Origin: Noviherbaspirillum soli
GTDB lineage: Bacteria; Pseudomonadota; Gammaproteobacteria; Burkholderiales; Burkholderiaceae_D
Length of the DNA stretch: 64,000 bases
Direction: 5' to 3'
Assembly: GCF_015352955.1 (NCBI RefSeq)
Contig: NZ_JACYOX010000013.1
Location: 61,461-125,460, forward strand
Below are positions 1 to 7,910 of this stretch, in pieces. The notes beneath the pieces were generated by a model that was not told the origin of the DNA, did not search any database, and saw nothing but the letters and a program-made list of their open reading frames with translations. Both the position numbers and the translations under genes were made by a program. Position 1 is the first letter of the stretch. Each line of letters begins with the position of its first letter.

Positions 1-2
1 AG

Positions 3-260
3 CCCAATTCGCCGGCGCTCCTGTCCAAAATCTATGAACAGGGACTTGGCGCGGATAAAAATCCCGTCATGGCTGCGGCCTGGTGGATGATCTACACGGG
101 CAAGAACAAGAACAAGGCCGGTGCGGGCGCCGTTGCTGCCTTCAACCTGGAAGCTGCTGAGAGCAGGGAGGCGACAGCATTTGCCAACAACTGGCTTGCG
201 GCGCATGGAGACAGCCAGAAGGTCGACTACAAGAGCACAATCTACGAAGTGTTCGGCTAG
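3..260 (+). CDS. Sel1-like repeat protein, C-terminal part
   Basis: This reading frame is open to the left edge, so only the C-terminal 85 or so residues are present and the start lies outside the window. The visible N-terminal segment (A-L-L-S-K-I-Y-E-Q-G-L-G, then A-A-A-W-W) fits the Sel1/TPR-like repeat, a helical protein-interaction motif with the pattern LG-x-Y-x-x-G-x-G followed by A-x-x-W. The tail has no recognised domain. The IS701 element begins 7 bases after the stop, so the gene's 3' neighbourhood has been changed by insertion. The Sel1 assignment rests on about one repeat and is tentative. Confidence 0.5.
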   Translation, partial: PNSPALLSKIYEQGLGADKNPVMAAAWWMIYTGKNKNKAGAGAVAAFNLEAAESREATAFANNWLAAHGDSQKVDYKSTIYEVFG

Positions 261-267
261 AAGGTGA

Positions 268-1709
268 TTAACACTACTCTGCCAAGTAAAGGAGTAGGAT
301 TTCTGGTTATGGCTTTATGGAGGAATATCCATGAATTCCGTAATTCCAGCCGGAACTGACTGGCTTGCAGATTTCCAAGAATGGCTACAACCATTTCTGG
401 CAGCCTTTAAGCGTTCCGAGCAGCGCTGCTGGGCGCCACTCTATTTGCAAGGACTCCTCGGTGCGGGGACACGCAAGAGTGTCGAGCCGATGGCCGAGCG
501 CGTGTGTCCTGGGCAGACACAGCAGCTCCACCACTTCGTATCCACGTCGACTTGGTCCACTACGCCGCTGGAACAGGTGCTGCGCAAGACGGCTGACGCC
601 CTAGTAGGCGGCAAGGACGCCGTACTGATCGTGGATGACACGGCGCTGCCCAAGCAGGGCAAGCATTCGGTCGGTGTCAAGCGCCAGCACTGCGGCGTGT
701 TGGGCAAGCAGGCCAACTGCCAAGTATTGGTCTCTCTTACTCTGGCGCGCAAGGAAGTGCCAGTGCCGATCGCCCTGCGGCTGTACTTGCCCGAAGATTG
801 GGCACAGGACGAAGCGCGTCGCGCAGCAGCCAAGGTGCCTGAATCCGTTACGTTCGAACCCAAGGGCGACATCGCGCTGGCGCAGATTGATGCCGCGCTG
901 GCCGACGATGTGCGCTTTGGCATCGTGCTGGCCGACGCCGGCTATGGCAGTTCGGCAGAGTTTCGCGCCGGACTGACGCAGCGAGGGCTACGCTGGGCAG
1001 TGGGTGTGCAGCCGACACAGAAGGTCTATCCAGTGGATGTGACGCTTGATATGCCAGCCAATCCGCCGGTGGGGCGCCCCGCCAAGTATGCAAAGCCTTC
1101 GGTGCCGAGCATGTCGGTCGTACAGATGATTGATACGTTGGGTCCCAAAGCACTGCGGCGCTGTTCGTGGCGCTGCGGCACCAAAGGCATGCTTAGCGCG
1201 CGCTTTGCTGCTGTGCGCGTATGCGTTGCAGATGGTGTACTAGCTTCGCATTGGCAGCATCTTCCTGGCCAGGCCGCATGGCTGGTGTGCGAAGCACGCT
1301 CCAGCGGCGAGCGCAAATATTACTTCACCAACCACCCGCCTAACACGCCGCGCAGAACGCTGGTACGCGCGATCAAGGCCCGCTGGGCATGCGAGCAGGC
1401 GCATCAGCAGCTCAAGGACGAACTTGGCCTGGACCATTATGAGGGCAGATCCTGGCTGGGGCTTCACCATCATGCGTTACTGACGATGATGGCATTTACC
1501 TATCTGCAGCATCGGCGCTTGGCCAGTAATTTACAAGCGGCGGAAAAAACCAGTAGCCAATGCACCGGGTCCGCCACCTCAGCCATCACTGCCGGCAGTA
1601 CGCCGCGCCATTCTCGCCGCGCTACGCCCTGTCATTTGCCTTCGGTGTCCTCAATGCAGCGCCACAATACGTCTGATTCAACGTGAGTAACATGGCAGAG
1701 TAGTGTTAA
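268..1709 (+). mobile_element. IS701-family insertion sequence
   Basis: The transposase gene is bounded by inverted copies of a 17-base sequence, at 268-284 (TTAACACTACTCTGCCA) and its exact complement at 1693-1709. The outer TTAA is palindromic and agrees with the YTNA target duplications typical of IS701 elements, so the true ends are probably 272 and 1705, flanked by a TTAA duplication. The element sits between a Sel1-like gene and the terminator of the traN operon. Confidence 0.85.
331..1690 (+). pseudogene. IS701-family transposase, frameshifted near its C-terminus
   Basis: This is a DDE transposase that would mobilise the surrounding IS701 element. The start has a good ribosome site (GGAGG, 331). 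The catalytic core includes the V-D-D-T-A-L-P-K-Q-G-K-H-S-V-G block typical of IS701 proteins and a later W-A-C-E-Q-A-H-Q-Q-L-K-D-E-L-G-L-D-H-Y block. In the initial frame the last 50 or so residues are unlike the family and end at 1686. In the +1 frame the sequence reads Y-K-R-R-K-K-P-V-A-N-A-P-G-P-P-P-Q-P-S-L and ends in a C-x-x-C pair with a stop at 1688-1690, which is the usual IS701 C-terminus. Removing one T from the TTT at 1530-1532 restores a full-length protein. This is either a recent inactivating mutation or a sequencing error. Confidence 0.85.
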
Positions 1710-1715
1710 GAGGCG

Positions 1716-1748
1716 AAAAAAAACCGGGCGAGGCCCGGTTTTCTTTTT
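1716..1748 (-). terminator. Rho-independent terminator of the traN operon
   Basis: The stem AACCGGGC / GCCCGGTT with a short loop is flanked by an A-run on the left and a T-run on the right. It can therefore work in both directions. It lies just after the leftward traN reading frame. Confidence 0.8.
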
Positions 1749-1753
1749 GCTGC

Positions 1754-3424
1754 TTATTTCACTGTAGGTAATGTCGGATTGTTGACGGTCGGATTATTGC
1801 TAATCCTTGAGCTCATATTGTCTGTCATCCGCTTGCCGATCTCATCTGCATTGGGAATCTGGACGGATGACATGATGTCGGTGACAAACTCTCCCATATC
1901 TATTTTCGACCAATCCATCTGGCCAAACTCGTCGGCGGTGAATCCGCGGCAATCAGGATTTTTTGCAGTGCCCCAGGTGCGACCAAGCTGAGGGCGGCCC
2001 TGCTCATTGATAATTCGGGACAGTTTGCTGTTGAAACAGCAGTAATTCTGCTTGGTTTCTACGCAGCCACCCAGGACTTTCGTAGAGCAGTAAGACCCTA
2101 CGTAGGTGCACAGGTTGGCCCCCCTCGCCATACCGAGCTTCTGTTCCTCGGGGGTGCATTCGATCATTTCCATGACGATCTGCATGGCTATGGCAAAGGC
2201 AAGCGCATACGGGTTGAAGTAGAGCGTTGGCATTCCTCCAACGCCCCCCGCAATAGGCGTTGCAGCTGTGCCCAAAAATGTCGGTGCTGTCGCACCCCCA
2301 ACGCTGAAGCCATAGGCCCCGAAAGAGGCCGTAAAGTTGGTTGGCTCAAACAGTGTCGACACACATGAGCTCCCAGAGCCAAGCCAACCGGTGTCACTGT
2401 AAAGGAAGTCATACGCATACTTGCTTCCCAGATTCGCGACCTGGCCAGCACCTGACTTTCCAGCGTCCATCAGCATTTGTGTCATGACACTGTTGTTGTC
2501 CTGACCAGCCGCGGTTTCAGTCTTGCAACAGTTTTTTAGACCGATATAGCCTTTGGTACAGCCCTGCGAAATTCCGCGAAACAGATCGGTCGCATCGGGA
2601 TCATATTTCCCTGCTTCCCGCATTGCTTCCTGCATCGCGACAGCTTGGGCGAAATCCGTATCGTTGGGTGAAGAGCTGTCCCAGCACGTACCATTCTGAC
2701 AAACTTGGCGCACGCTGCAATCTTCCTCAGTCCTGGTTTCGCCTTGCCGGATCACGCAGCTGTAGGAAATCTGCTTCATGGTGCATCCAAATCCATTAGG
2801 GTCCTGCGTCAGGCAGGTAGAATCGACTGGCGTGCAACCTCTGTCTTTCAGCGGCTGGCAATCGTTCGTCTTGCTCGGTAAAAGGCACGAATAATCGTCC
2901 TTGTATTCCCAGCAGTCCCGATACACCGGCATGCCGTTGATAATTCGCGTGGCCGGGCCTTGGGTACACGTATGCGCGGCAAGCTGGCAGTGGTTGTTCG
3001 TCTCCAATGGTGAGCACTGGGTATGATTGAACTGGTCTTTTACCACTGTATAGGTATTGTCCAGCCGTACCGTATTGGGCGGCGTCGGCTGATTGACGTC
3101 ATTGCAGCGGTATGTCAGGGTCTGGTCGAGGACCGCCCCGTTGAAAGCGTAGTTTTTTACCTGAGCGGAGGTCTGATAACAGCCTGCCGTATTCCGAATC
3201 CCCGAGCAGTAATCGACACTGTTCGACTTGATGCATTCGTAGGTGTTTTCATAATTCCAGCATCCCCCAGCCTGGGCAAGGGTGACATATACGCCGTCGA
3301 TGTACTTGCCTGGCGTTGTATCGACGCAGATCTCGCCCACCTTCCTGCAGTCGCCGGCGTGGGCAAATGAGAACAGCGTGCTGACAACAAGTATGACAAG
3401 GAGTGCAAAGTGTCTTGTTACCAT
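1754..3424 (-). CDS. traN: TraN-type mating-pair stabilisation protein, C-terminal half as a separate ORF
   Basis: The product is a 556-residue exported, very cysteine-rich protein. In F-type conjugation systems TraN sits in the outer membrane of the donor and stabilises contact with the recipient. A signal peptide is visible (residues 1-23, ending A-H-A). The body holds many cysteine pairs, including G-G-C-W-N-Y-E-N-T-Y-E-C, Y-C-S-G-I, and a late Y-C-C-F-N-S-K-L-S-R-I-I-N-E-Q-G-R-P-Q-L-G block that is characteristic of TraN C-termini. Its start overlaps the end of the upstream ORF by 7 bases. The two ORFs sum to about 950 residues, near the size of single-chain TraN in SXT/IncA/C elements, so this looks like a split TraN. 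The separate signal peptide suggests that both halves are exported as distinct proteins rather than one being a broken remnant. Confidence 0.8.
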   Translation of the reverse strand: MVTRHFALLVILVVSTLFSFAHAGDCRKVGEICVDTTPGKYIDGVYVTLAQAGGCWNYENTYECIKSNSVDYCSGIRNTAGCYQTSAQVKNYAFNGAVLDQTLTYRCNDVNQPTPPNTVRLDNTYTVVKDQFNHTQCSPLETNNHCQLAAHTCTQGPATRIINGMPVYRDCWEYKDDYSCLLPSKTNDCQPLKDRGCTPVDSTCLTQDPNGFGCTMKQISYSCVIRQGETRTEEDCSVRQVCQNGTCWDSSSPNDTDFAQAVAMQEAMREAGKYDPDATDLFRGISQGCTKGYIGLKNCCKTETAAGQDNNSVMTQMLMDAGKSGAGQVANLGSKYAYDFLYSDTGWLGSGSSCVSTLFEPTNFTASFGAYGFSVGGATAPTFLGTAATPIAGGVGGMPTLYFNPYALAFAIAMQIVMEMIECTPEEQKLGMARGANLCTYVGSYCSTKVLGGCVETKQNYCCFNSKLSRIINEQGRPQLGRTWGTAKNPDCRGFTADEFGQMDWSKIDMGEFVTDIMSSVQIPNADEIGKRMTDNMSSRISNNPTVNNPTLPTVK

Positions 3425-4611
3425 GTCCTTGCCTCCAATGCCTGGCAGGTATTAGTCGTGCCGGCGTACTGAACAGTTTTGGAATAAGTCTGAAAATTTG
3501 CCTGAAGCGAGAGTGTGCCGGAATAGGATCCGCGTGAATCTCCTTCATAGGCATCAGCCGGTAGATAACCAAAACCGTTTACATAACAAACCTGCTGTCC
3601 CGTTTCCCAGTCGGTGATCGGTTGGCTCCCATCCGGGCAGTAGTACGTTACTGGAGGCGGGCCATAAAAAATATCAGCGTAATAGTTTCCCGAGCATGTA
3701 CCATTCGTGCAGCTTGTATTGCCACGGATAGTCGCCTTACAGTTATTGAATGCGACGGTCTGGTAATAGTTGGAAGGCTGTAGCCCGTTATAATTCGCGC
3801 CATCGGCGTTCTGATTCTCAGAAATGAGGACACGCAAGGTAGGCGTATCAGTGGCATCACAAACGTATTTGACGACTAAGTTATCACCACCGCGGCATGG
3901 GTCCTTGTTCATGGAGGCACTCCAACTGGAGACACTGACCTCGGACCCCACCGCGCAGCTTGGCGTCATCACGGTGTTGAAGTAAGGTGATTTGTTGCAC
4001 TTCGGGTATTCGTAGGCATTCAACGTCTGGTCGCACTGGTAGTTCGAGTAGTCGTCCACCACAATCTCGCGGCCCATGATGCAGTTGCTCGCCTCAATCG
4101 GGTTGTATTCATTGCATGATTCGATTCGGCTTTGGCTTGGTGTCGTTGTCGTCCGCATCACGCAACCGTTTTCGGAAAGCGTATCCTTCTTCGCCTTGTT
4201 GATAGCATCCCGTCCGGCCAGGATCGCAGGGTCGTTCGATGGCAACTGGAAGCGTTTACGGTTATCAGGGTTTTTGGCCAAGAAATTAACCGCTTCGCAT
4301 TCCTGATTGGCTACCTTGTCGGTGCCCTTTGCCTCCGTCTTGCACTCGGTAATGCGCGACGAGCCAATCCCGAAAATATCGGTCGAAGCAAATCCTGCCG
4401 CTTGCTTGGGACTGGGATTGTAGAAGGGCGTGCTTTTGGCATTGTTCAGGTTCACATTTGCCGCGGATTTTCCCAACTGGCTTTTTGCGAAATCAATTCC
4501 CGCATCATGCTTCGATGTCAGCTGCGCGGGATCGAAGCCCGGACCTGCCGCCTGGACATTCGCAAAGAAGCAGGCAGCAACAAATCCAGCTGCAAGGTGA
4601 AAGTACTTCAT
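3418..4611 (-). CDS. TraN-like exported protein, N-terminal half
   Basis: This 397-residue secreted protein has a signal peptide (residues 1-21, ending V-Q-A). It is rich in cysteines (C-N-E-Y-N-P, A-S-N-C-I-M-G-R-E-I, Y-Q-C-D-Q, Y-Y-C-P-D-G), as in the N-terminal half of TraN. It lies directly upstream of and overlaps the C-terminal traN frame, and its own start overlaps the stop of the gene before it (ATGA at 4608-4611). The three genes are thus tightly coupled translationally. The function is inferred to be extracellular stabilisation of mating pairs together with the downstream protein. No catalytic motif is visible. Confidence 0.7.
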   Translation of the reverse strand: MKYFHLAAGFVAACFFANVQAAGPGFDPAQLTSKHDAGIDFAKSQLGKSAANVNLNNAKSTPFYNPSPKQAAGFASTDIFGIGSSRITECKTEAKGTDKVANQECEAVNFLAKNPDNRKRFQLPSNDPAILAGRDAINKAKKDTLSENGCVMRTTTTPSQSRIESCNEYNPIEASNCIMGREIVVDDYSNYQCDQTLNAYEYPKCNKSPYFNTVMTPSCAVGSEVSVSSWSASMNKDPCRGGDNLVVKYVCDATDTPTLRVLISENQNADGANYNGLQPSNYYQTVAFNNCKATIRGNTSCTNGTCSGNYYADIFYGPPPVTYYCPDGSQPITDWETGQQVCYVNGFGYLPADAYEGDSRGSYSGTLSLQANFQTYSKTVQYAGTTNTCQALEARTW

Positions 4612-5027
4612 TTCAAATCCTTTGCTGAAGGCTGAGGCGGGACGGGAAACTGCGCAAGGTCAACGCCATCTGATGGATATGAGCCGTCGGCACAGACATT
4701 CATCTCGAAAGTGGTTTCAAAGGGCCGGGAAGAGCCATCCGGCCCAGGAACGTTGTCCTGGCCAAGGGTGAATTTCAGGCGGCCGCAACCAACGTCCTTG
4801 AACCGCTTGAGCAGCACGACCTTTGCCTGGACCGGGCTGGCCGATCGCGTAATGGTCTTGAACTTGTCTGCGATACCGCCTGTCATCGTGCCCGTAAAGA
4901 CGCCATCCCCGAGTGCGGCAAGGACAATGGCCTTGCTGTCGGCCGCTCGCGCCGGCGCAAATGGAACAAGAGCCATGATTGCTGTTGCAGCCATGACGGC
5001 ATAGCGTGACTTTCTTCTTCTGCTCAT
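4608..5027 (-). CDS. Small exported protein, first gene of the traN operon
   Basis: The product is a 139-residue protein with a signal peptide (basic start M-S-R-R-R-K-S-R, hydrophobic stretch, cleavage near A-R-A-A). The mature part has two cysteines (V-G-C-G-R-L and M-N-V-C-A-D) that could form a disulfide. The start at 5027 was chosen because it follows an AAGG ribosome site and immediately precedes the signal peptide; a longer in-frame extension has neither. It overlaps the next gene by 4 bases and is probably a periplasmic or envelope component of the transfer apparatus. I do not recognise a named family. Confidence 0.7.
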   Translation of the reverse strand: MSRRRKSRYAVMAATAIMALVPFAPARAADSKAIVLAALGDGVFTGTMTGGIADKFKTITRSASPVQAKVVLLKRFKDVGCGRLKFTLGQDNVPGPDGSSRPFETTFEMNVCADGSYPSDGVDLAQFPVPPQPSAKDLK

Positions 5028-5113
5028 TGAATAACCTTGATGGTTTTTGGATACGGCGCTAGTATATCTACCTGTTATGCGTTTGTATGCAAAAATAGAT
5101 AGAAAGCAAGAAA

Positions 5114-5521
5114 TTGAGTTCAAAAGGAGCGCACTTTGCCGTGGGCGTGCTGGTTGCAGCCGCATCCGTTTATCTGGCGCGGGACGTCTTTACGCCCTGG
5201 CAGCTGCTGCTACTGGCCTGCGGCTGCGTCTGGGGATCGAGTTCACCTGACTGGATGGAGATCTCGGGATGGGCGTGGTGGGGTACGCGTTATTCCCTTA
5301 TCCCGCACAGGACCATCACGCACTGGATGATGGCGTGGATTGCGGCTACCATCTGGACCATGTGGCACGCAGTGGCGGACGGGACGTTTATATGGTGTAT
5401 CGCAGCAGGTTTCACCTTGAGTGGGTTGACCCATGTGCTCATGGATGCCCGCACACCAATGGGCGTGCCTGTCTTTCATCCTTACAAACGACGCAAGCAA
5501 CCAAAACGATACAGGCGCTAA
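5114..5521 (+). CDS. YdjM-like inner-membrane metal-dependent hydrolase
   Basis: This 135-residue integral membrane protein has about four hydrophobic segments. It carries the signature of the YdjM/DUF457 family of predicted metal-dependent hydrolases: an N-terminal conserved histidine (G-A-H-F-A-V-G), S-S-P-D-W, the H-R-T-I-T-H-W motif and the late T-H-V-L-M-D. The physiological substrate of the family is unknown. The start is a TTG at 5114, preferred because it keeps the N-terminal histidine. A GTG at 5141 has a better ribosome site (AGGAG at 5125-5129) but would remove it. The gene diverges from the traN operon and is followed 3 bases later by a second membrane enzyme. Confidence 0.7.
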   Translation: MSSKGAHFAVGVLVAAASVYLARDVFTPWQLLLLACGCVWGSSSPDWMEISGWAWWGTRYSLIPHRTITHWMMAWIAATIWTMWHAVADGTFIWCIAAGFTLSGLTHVLMDARTPMGVPVFHPYKRRKQPKRYRR

Positions 5522-5524
5522 GAA

Positions 5525-6025
5525 ATGTGGTGGAAGCAGTTGCCAATTTTGTATTATCTGATTCCACCGTTGCTGCTGGCCCTTTTTGTGCGCATAAAAT
5601 GCCGCAGCGTTCGCCTGTGTGCCGCGTTCATGTTTTTCGGCGTCTTCGTGCATGAGACGCTGCATCTGATCGCCGGCGCCATCCTCGGTGCAAGGCCGGT
5701 TGGCATGTCTGTGATCCCGAGACGGGGGCAGCAGGGAACCATGGAGCTGGGCTCGGTCTGTTTTTCCAATATCACTTGGTACAACGCACTCCCGCTCGCC
5801 ATTGCTCCCTTGTTCGGTTTGCCTCTGGCCGCTGCGGTGGCTTACTGGCGGATACTGGATGGATGGACATTCCTTTGGATTGATCCACCGATCTGGATTG
5901 TGCTCGCCTCGGTACTGATCAGCTGCTGGCCATCTTCCACGGACTGGCGCATTTCATTGCGGTCCTGGCCGATCTACCTCGGCGCAGTTGGCTATATTGC
6001 ATGGCTTTATCTTCCAATTCCGTGA
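5525..6025 (+). CDS. M50-like integral membrane metallopeptidase
   Basis: This is a 166-residue membrane protein with four to five hydrophobic segments. An H-E-T-L-H (HExxH) zinc motif lies inside a hydrophobic stretch (about residues 43-47), followed by G-A-I-L-G-A-R-P-V-G, and a late P-S-S-T-D-W is at about residues 138-143. The HExxH plus late S/N-P-x-x-D combination is the site-2-protease (M50) pattern. The protein is shorter than typical site-2 proteases and has no PDZ domain, so it would be a minimal form. It is probably co-transcribed with the YdjM-like gene. What it cleaves is unknown. Confidence 0.6.
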   Translation: MWWKQLPILYYLIPPLLLALFVRIKCRSVRLCAAFMFFGVFVHETLHLIAGAILGARPVGMSVIPRRGQQGTMELGSVCFSNITWYNALPLAIAPLFGLPLAAAVAYWRILDGWTFLWIDPPIWIVLASVLISCWPSSTDWRISLRSWPIYLGAVGYIAWLYLPIP

Positions 6026-6079
6026 GACTCATTTCCGTCCATAAGGCCAAAGTGAGTGCCTCAACTATGGAGGATTTTG

Positions 6080-6427
6080 ATGAACGCAGCATTGATAAAG
6101 ACGTGTGGTTCTTGCGAGCACAGCACGCCAAGCACCGTTGAGAACATGACCGGCTTTGTGTGGTGCATGAAGCGGCAGAAGGCAGGCCGCAGTATGGAAG
6201 CTGTTTTCCACAATCCAGATTGGCAGTGTGAATGCGCGGCTTTTTCGAGCTTGTCTATGAAAGGGGCCGCCAGTAAGGACGCCGTCTTGCCCAGCACCGA
6301 CTCGATGACGTCAAGTATCCCTATGGTGGTTCAGTCGGCGCCGGTCCCGGCTAAAACCGCACCGTCGCCAGTTTTGAAAACGAAAGCCACACAGACCCCA
6401 GATTTGTTTGCTGATCTGTTTATTTAA
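6080..6427 (+). CDS. Small cysteine-containing protein, unknown function
   Basis: The product is 115 residues long. The N-terminal half carries C-G-S-C, a W-C-M-K-R-Q segment and C-E-C, which could bind a metal; the C-terminal half is low-complexity (P, A, S, T, K). The start at 6080 is supported by a GGAGG ribosome site 7 bases upstream, so the longer frame from 6056 is not used. It lies downstream of the membrane peptidase gene with a short gap. I do not recognise it. Confidence 0.6.
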   Translation: MNAALIKTCGSCEHSTPSTVENMTGFVWCMKRQKAGRSMEAVFHNPDWQCECAAFSSLSMKGAASKDAVLPSTDSMTSSIPMVVQSAPVPAKTAPSPVLKTKATQTPDLFADLFI

Positions 6428-6436
6428 TTTACCCGA

Positions 6437-6468
6437 TCCCTGCTGCCATGTGCTGCAGGGATTTTTTA
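6437..6468 (+). terminator. Rho-independent terminator
   Basis: A hairpin with outer arms CCCTGC and GCAGGG is followed by ATTTTTTA, shortly after the stop at 6427. It would end the 5114-6427 transcript. Confidence 0.75.
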
Positions 6469-6604
6469 GTTTGAGCATCAGTGTCCGTTAGTTTTTCACA
6501 ACCTTGGCATTTCCTAAAAAAAATACGTGAGGTATTATATATTTCTGTGCAGCATTACCAGGGGCAAGGAAAAATGGTTTTCCGGCTCACATCAAGGATT
6601 AAAA

Positions 6605-7228
6605 ATGAAATTAGCGAAGAAAATTTTGGTAGTGGCTGCTTTTGCTGGCTTCTCAATGTCTGCGCATGCGTTGAACTGCGTTTTTTGTGATTTTCCTGCT
6701 ATAGCTGTCCCTGCGGACTCAACGCTTTCATACGGCACTGTGACTTCTCTTGAGCCGATAGATATGGCCCAGGTCGAGTACACTCAACTGAACGACCATC
6801 AGATGGCCACAGCCGGGGCTGCCCTAAGCGGGGGAAGCATTACAGGCGCTCTGGTAGGAGCCGTGGTAGGCGTGGTTGCTGATGCGGTTGTCCATAAAAG
6901 TACCAAAGTAATCGATGGCTACCAGATCACTATCGAGCTTGATTCGGGCGAAAAGAAGGTTATTGCCCGTACTAAGAACCAAATGAAGTCGAGTGGCTTC
7001 GACGCAGTTGGGGATCGCATCTTCATCTTCGCCACTCCGAAAGAAACATGGATTCGGGGCTCAAGGATTACCAAAGAAGAAGCTCCGGCAGTCATAGCGA
7101 AACGCGCCCCTCATCAAGTTCAAAAGGCGGTTGAAGTTGCACCCGAGGCGAAACCGGCCGAAGTAAAAGCGGAAGTGCAGCCTGCAATTACTAACGCGGA
7201 AGACGCCAAGACGGCCTCTGCAAACTAA
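6605..7228 (+). CDS. Exported glycine-zipper protein
   Basis: The product has 207 residues. A signal peptide (residues 1-22, ending A-H-A) is followed by C-V-F-C. A glycine-zipper hydrophobic segment (about residues 74-96, G-G-S-I-T-G-A-L-V-G-A-V-V-G) resembles those of SlyB/Rcp-like envelope proteins. The C-terminal 60 residues are rich in A, E, K and P, suggesting a periplasmic extended tail. The start at 6605 follows an AAGGA ribosome site and gives a proper signal peptide. It is a single-gene unit with its own terminator and is probably an envelope protein; the precise role is unknown. Confidence 0.65.
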   Translation: MKLAKKILVVAAFAGFSMSAHALNCVFCDFPAIAVPADSTLSYGTVTSLEPIDMAQVEYTQLNDHQMATAGAALSGGSITGALVGAVVGVVADAVVHKSTKVIDGYQITIELDSGEKKVIARTKNQMKSSGFDAVGDRIFIFATPKETWIRGSRITKEEAPAVIAKRAPHQVQKAVEVAPEAKPAEVKAEVQPAITNAEDAKTASAN

Positions 7229-7229
7229 G

Positions 7230-7265
7230 AGCGGCCCCGATTCATCACCGGGGCCGTTTTTTTTC
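7230..7265 (+). terminator. Rho-independent terminator
   Basis: The perfect stem CGGCCCCG / CGGGGCCG is followed by eight T residues, directly after the glycine-zipper gene. Confidence 0.9.
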
Positions 7266-7377
7266 GTCCTCACATTGGATTGCACAATCCAATCGTCGTT
7301 TGTCGCTTCATGTTCCGCATTTCCTGATCGCCAGGCTTACGCAAAAGCCCGGCATCCACCATTTCAGGAGATGCAAA

Positions 7378-7797
7378 ATTTACAGAGTAGGAACTTGGGT
7401 CGGGGCCAAGCGCTGGCCCAATCGCATGAGCCATCCGGACAACTGGGGCAAACCGATCGGTGGCCAGGTCATCGACTTCACCGATCCCCGCGCATGGGCC
7501 AATACCCCGCAATTCCCGGCCGATAATCCTCATGCCGGCGACGTCATGGGCGTTGCCTTGAAAGCCAAGGCAGAAGGCCGCCTGGATAACGTGATCCCGG
7601 TGTATTGGGATTTCGGCTCACATCGCCGCGTCTGCTGGGAGCTCGTGTCAGAAGTCCATACGTTTGAAGAAGACATCGCCCTTTGGAAGGCCGCTAAAGC
7701 GATGAAATGGGATGAGCTGATTCATCCCCGCAGAAGAAAGCCCCGCACGCTCGCGGAATTTCTTCCCGAAACCATGCAGCATTTGGCTCCCGCCTGA
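7378..7797 (+). CDS. Conserved-looking hypothetical protein with an unusual start
   Basis: The product is about 140 residues, rich in Trp, Pro and charged residues, with no signal peptide or membrane segment (V-G-T-W-V-G-A-K-R-W near the start, C-terminus H-L-A-P-A). The best-placed ribosome site (AGGAG, 7366-7370) is 7 bases upstream of an ATT codon at 7378 in this frame. The ATG at 7371 lies in another frame and is too close to AGGAG. Loss of one A from the AAAA at 7375-7378 would instead give an ATG-initiated frame starting M-Q-I-Y-R-V-G-T-W. So either an ATT start or a one-base indel is involved. The next safe start is ATG 7426. The function is not recognised. Confidence 0.55.
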   Translation: MYRVGTWVGAKRWPNRMSHPDNWGKPIGGQVIDFTDPRAWANTPQFPADNPHAGDVMGVALKAKAEGRLDNVIPVYWDFGSHRRVCWELVSEVHTFEEDIALWKAAKAMKWDELIHPRRRKPRTLAEFLPETMQHLAPA

Positions 7798-7805
7798 AGC
7801 TGCAC

Positions 7806-7846
7806 CCACCCCGATCCGGCCATGGCCAATCGGGGTGTTTTTATTT
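7806..7846 (+). terminator. Rho-independent terminator
   Basis: The stem CACCCCGAT / ATCGGGGTG, with an inner GGCC pair, is followed by a T-run, 10 bases after the preceding stop. Confidence 0.9.
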
Positions 7847-7910
7847 CATTCTAGTATTATATTATCCTGTTATCCAATATAATGCAATACCGCAACGTTT
7901 TCCATTCATC

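Noticed and set aside
441..1473. Several leftward frames inside the IS701 transposase
   Set aside because: They are antisense shadows of a recognised DDE transposase with no start signals of their own.
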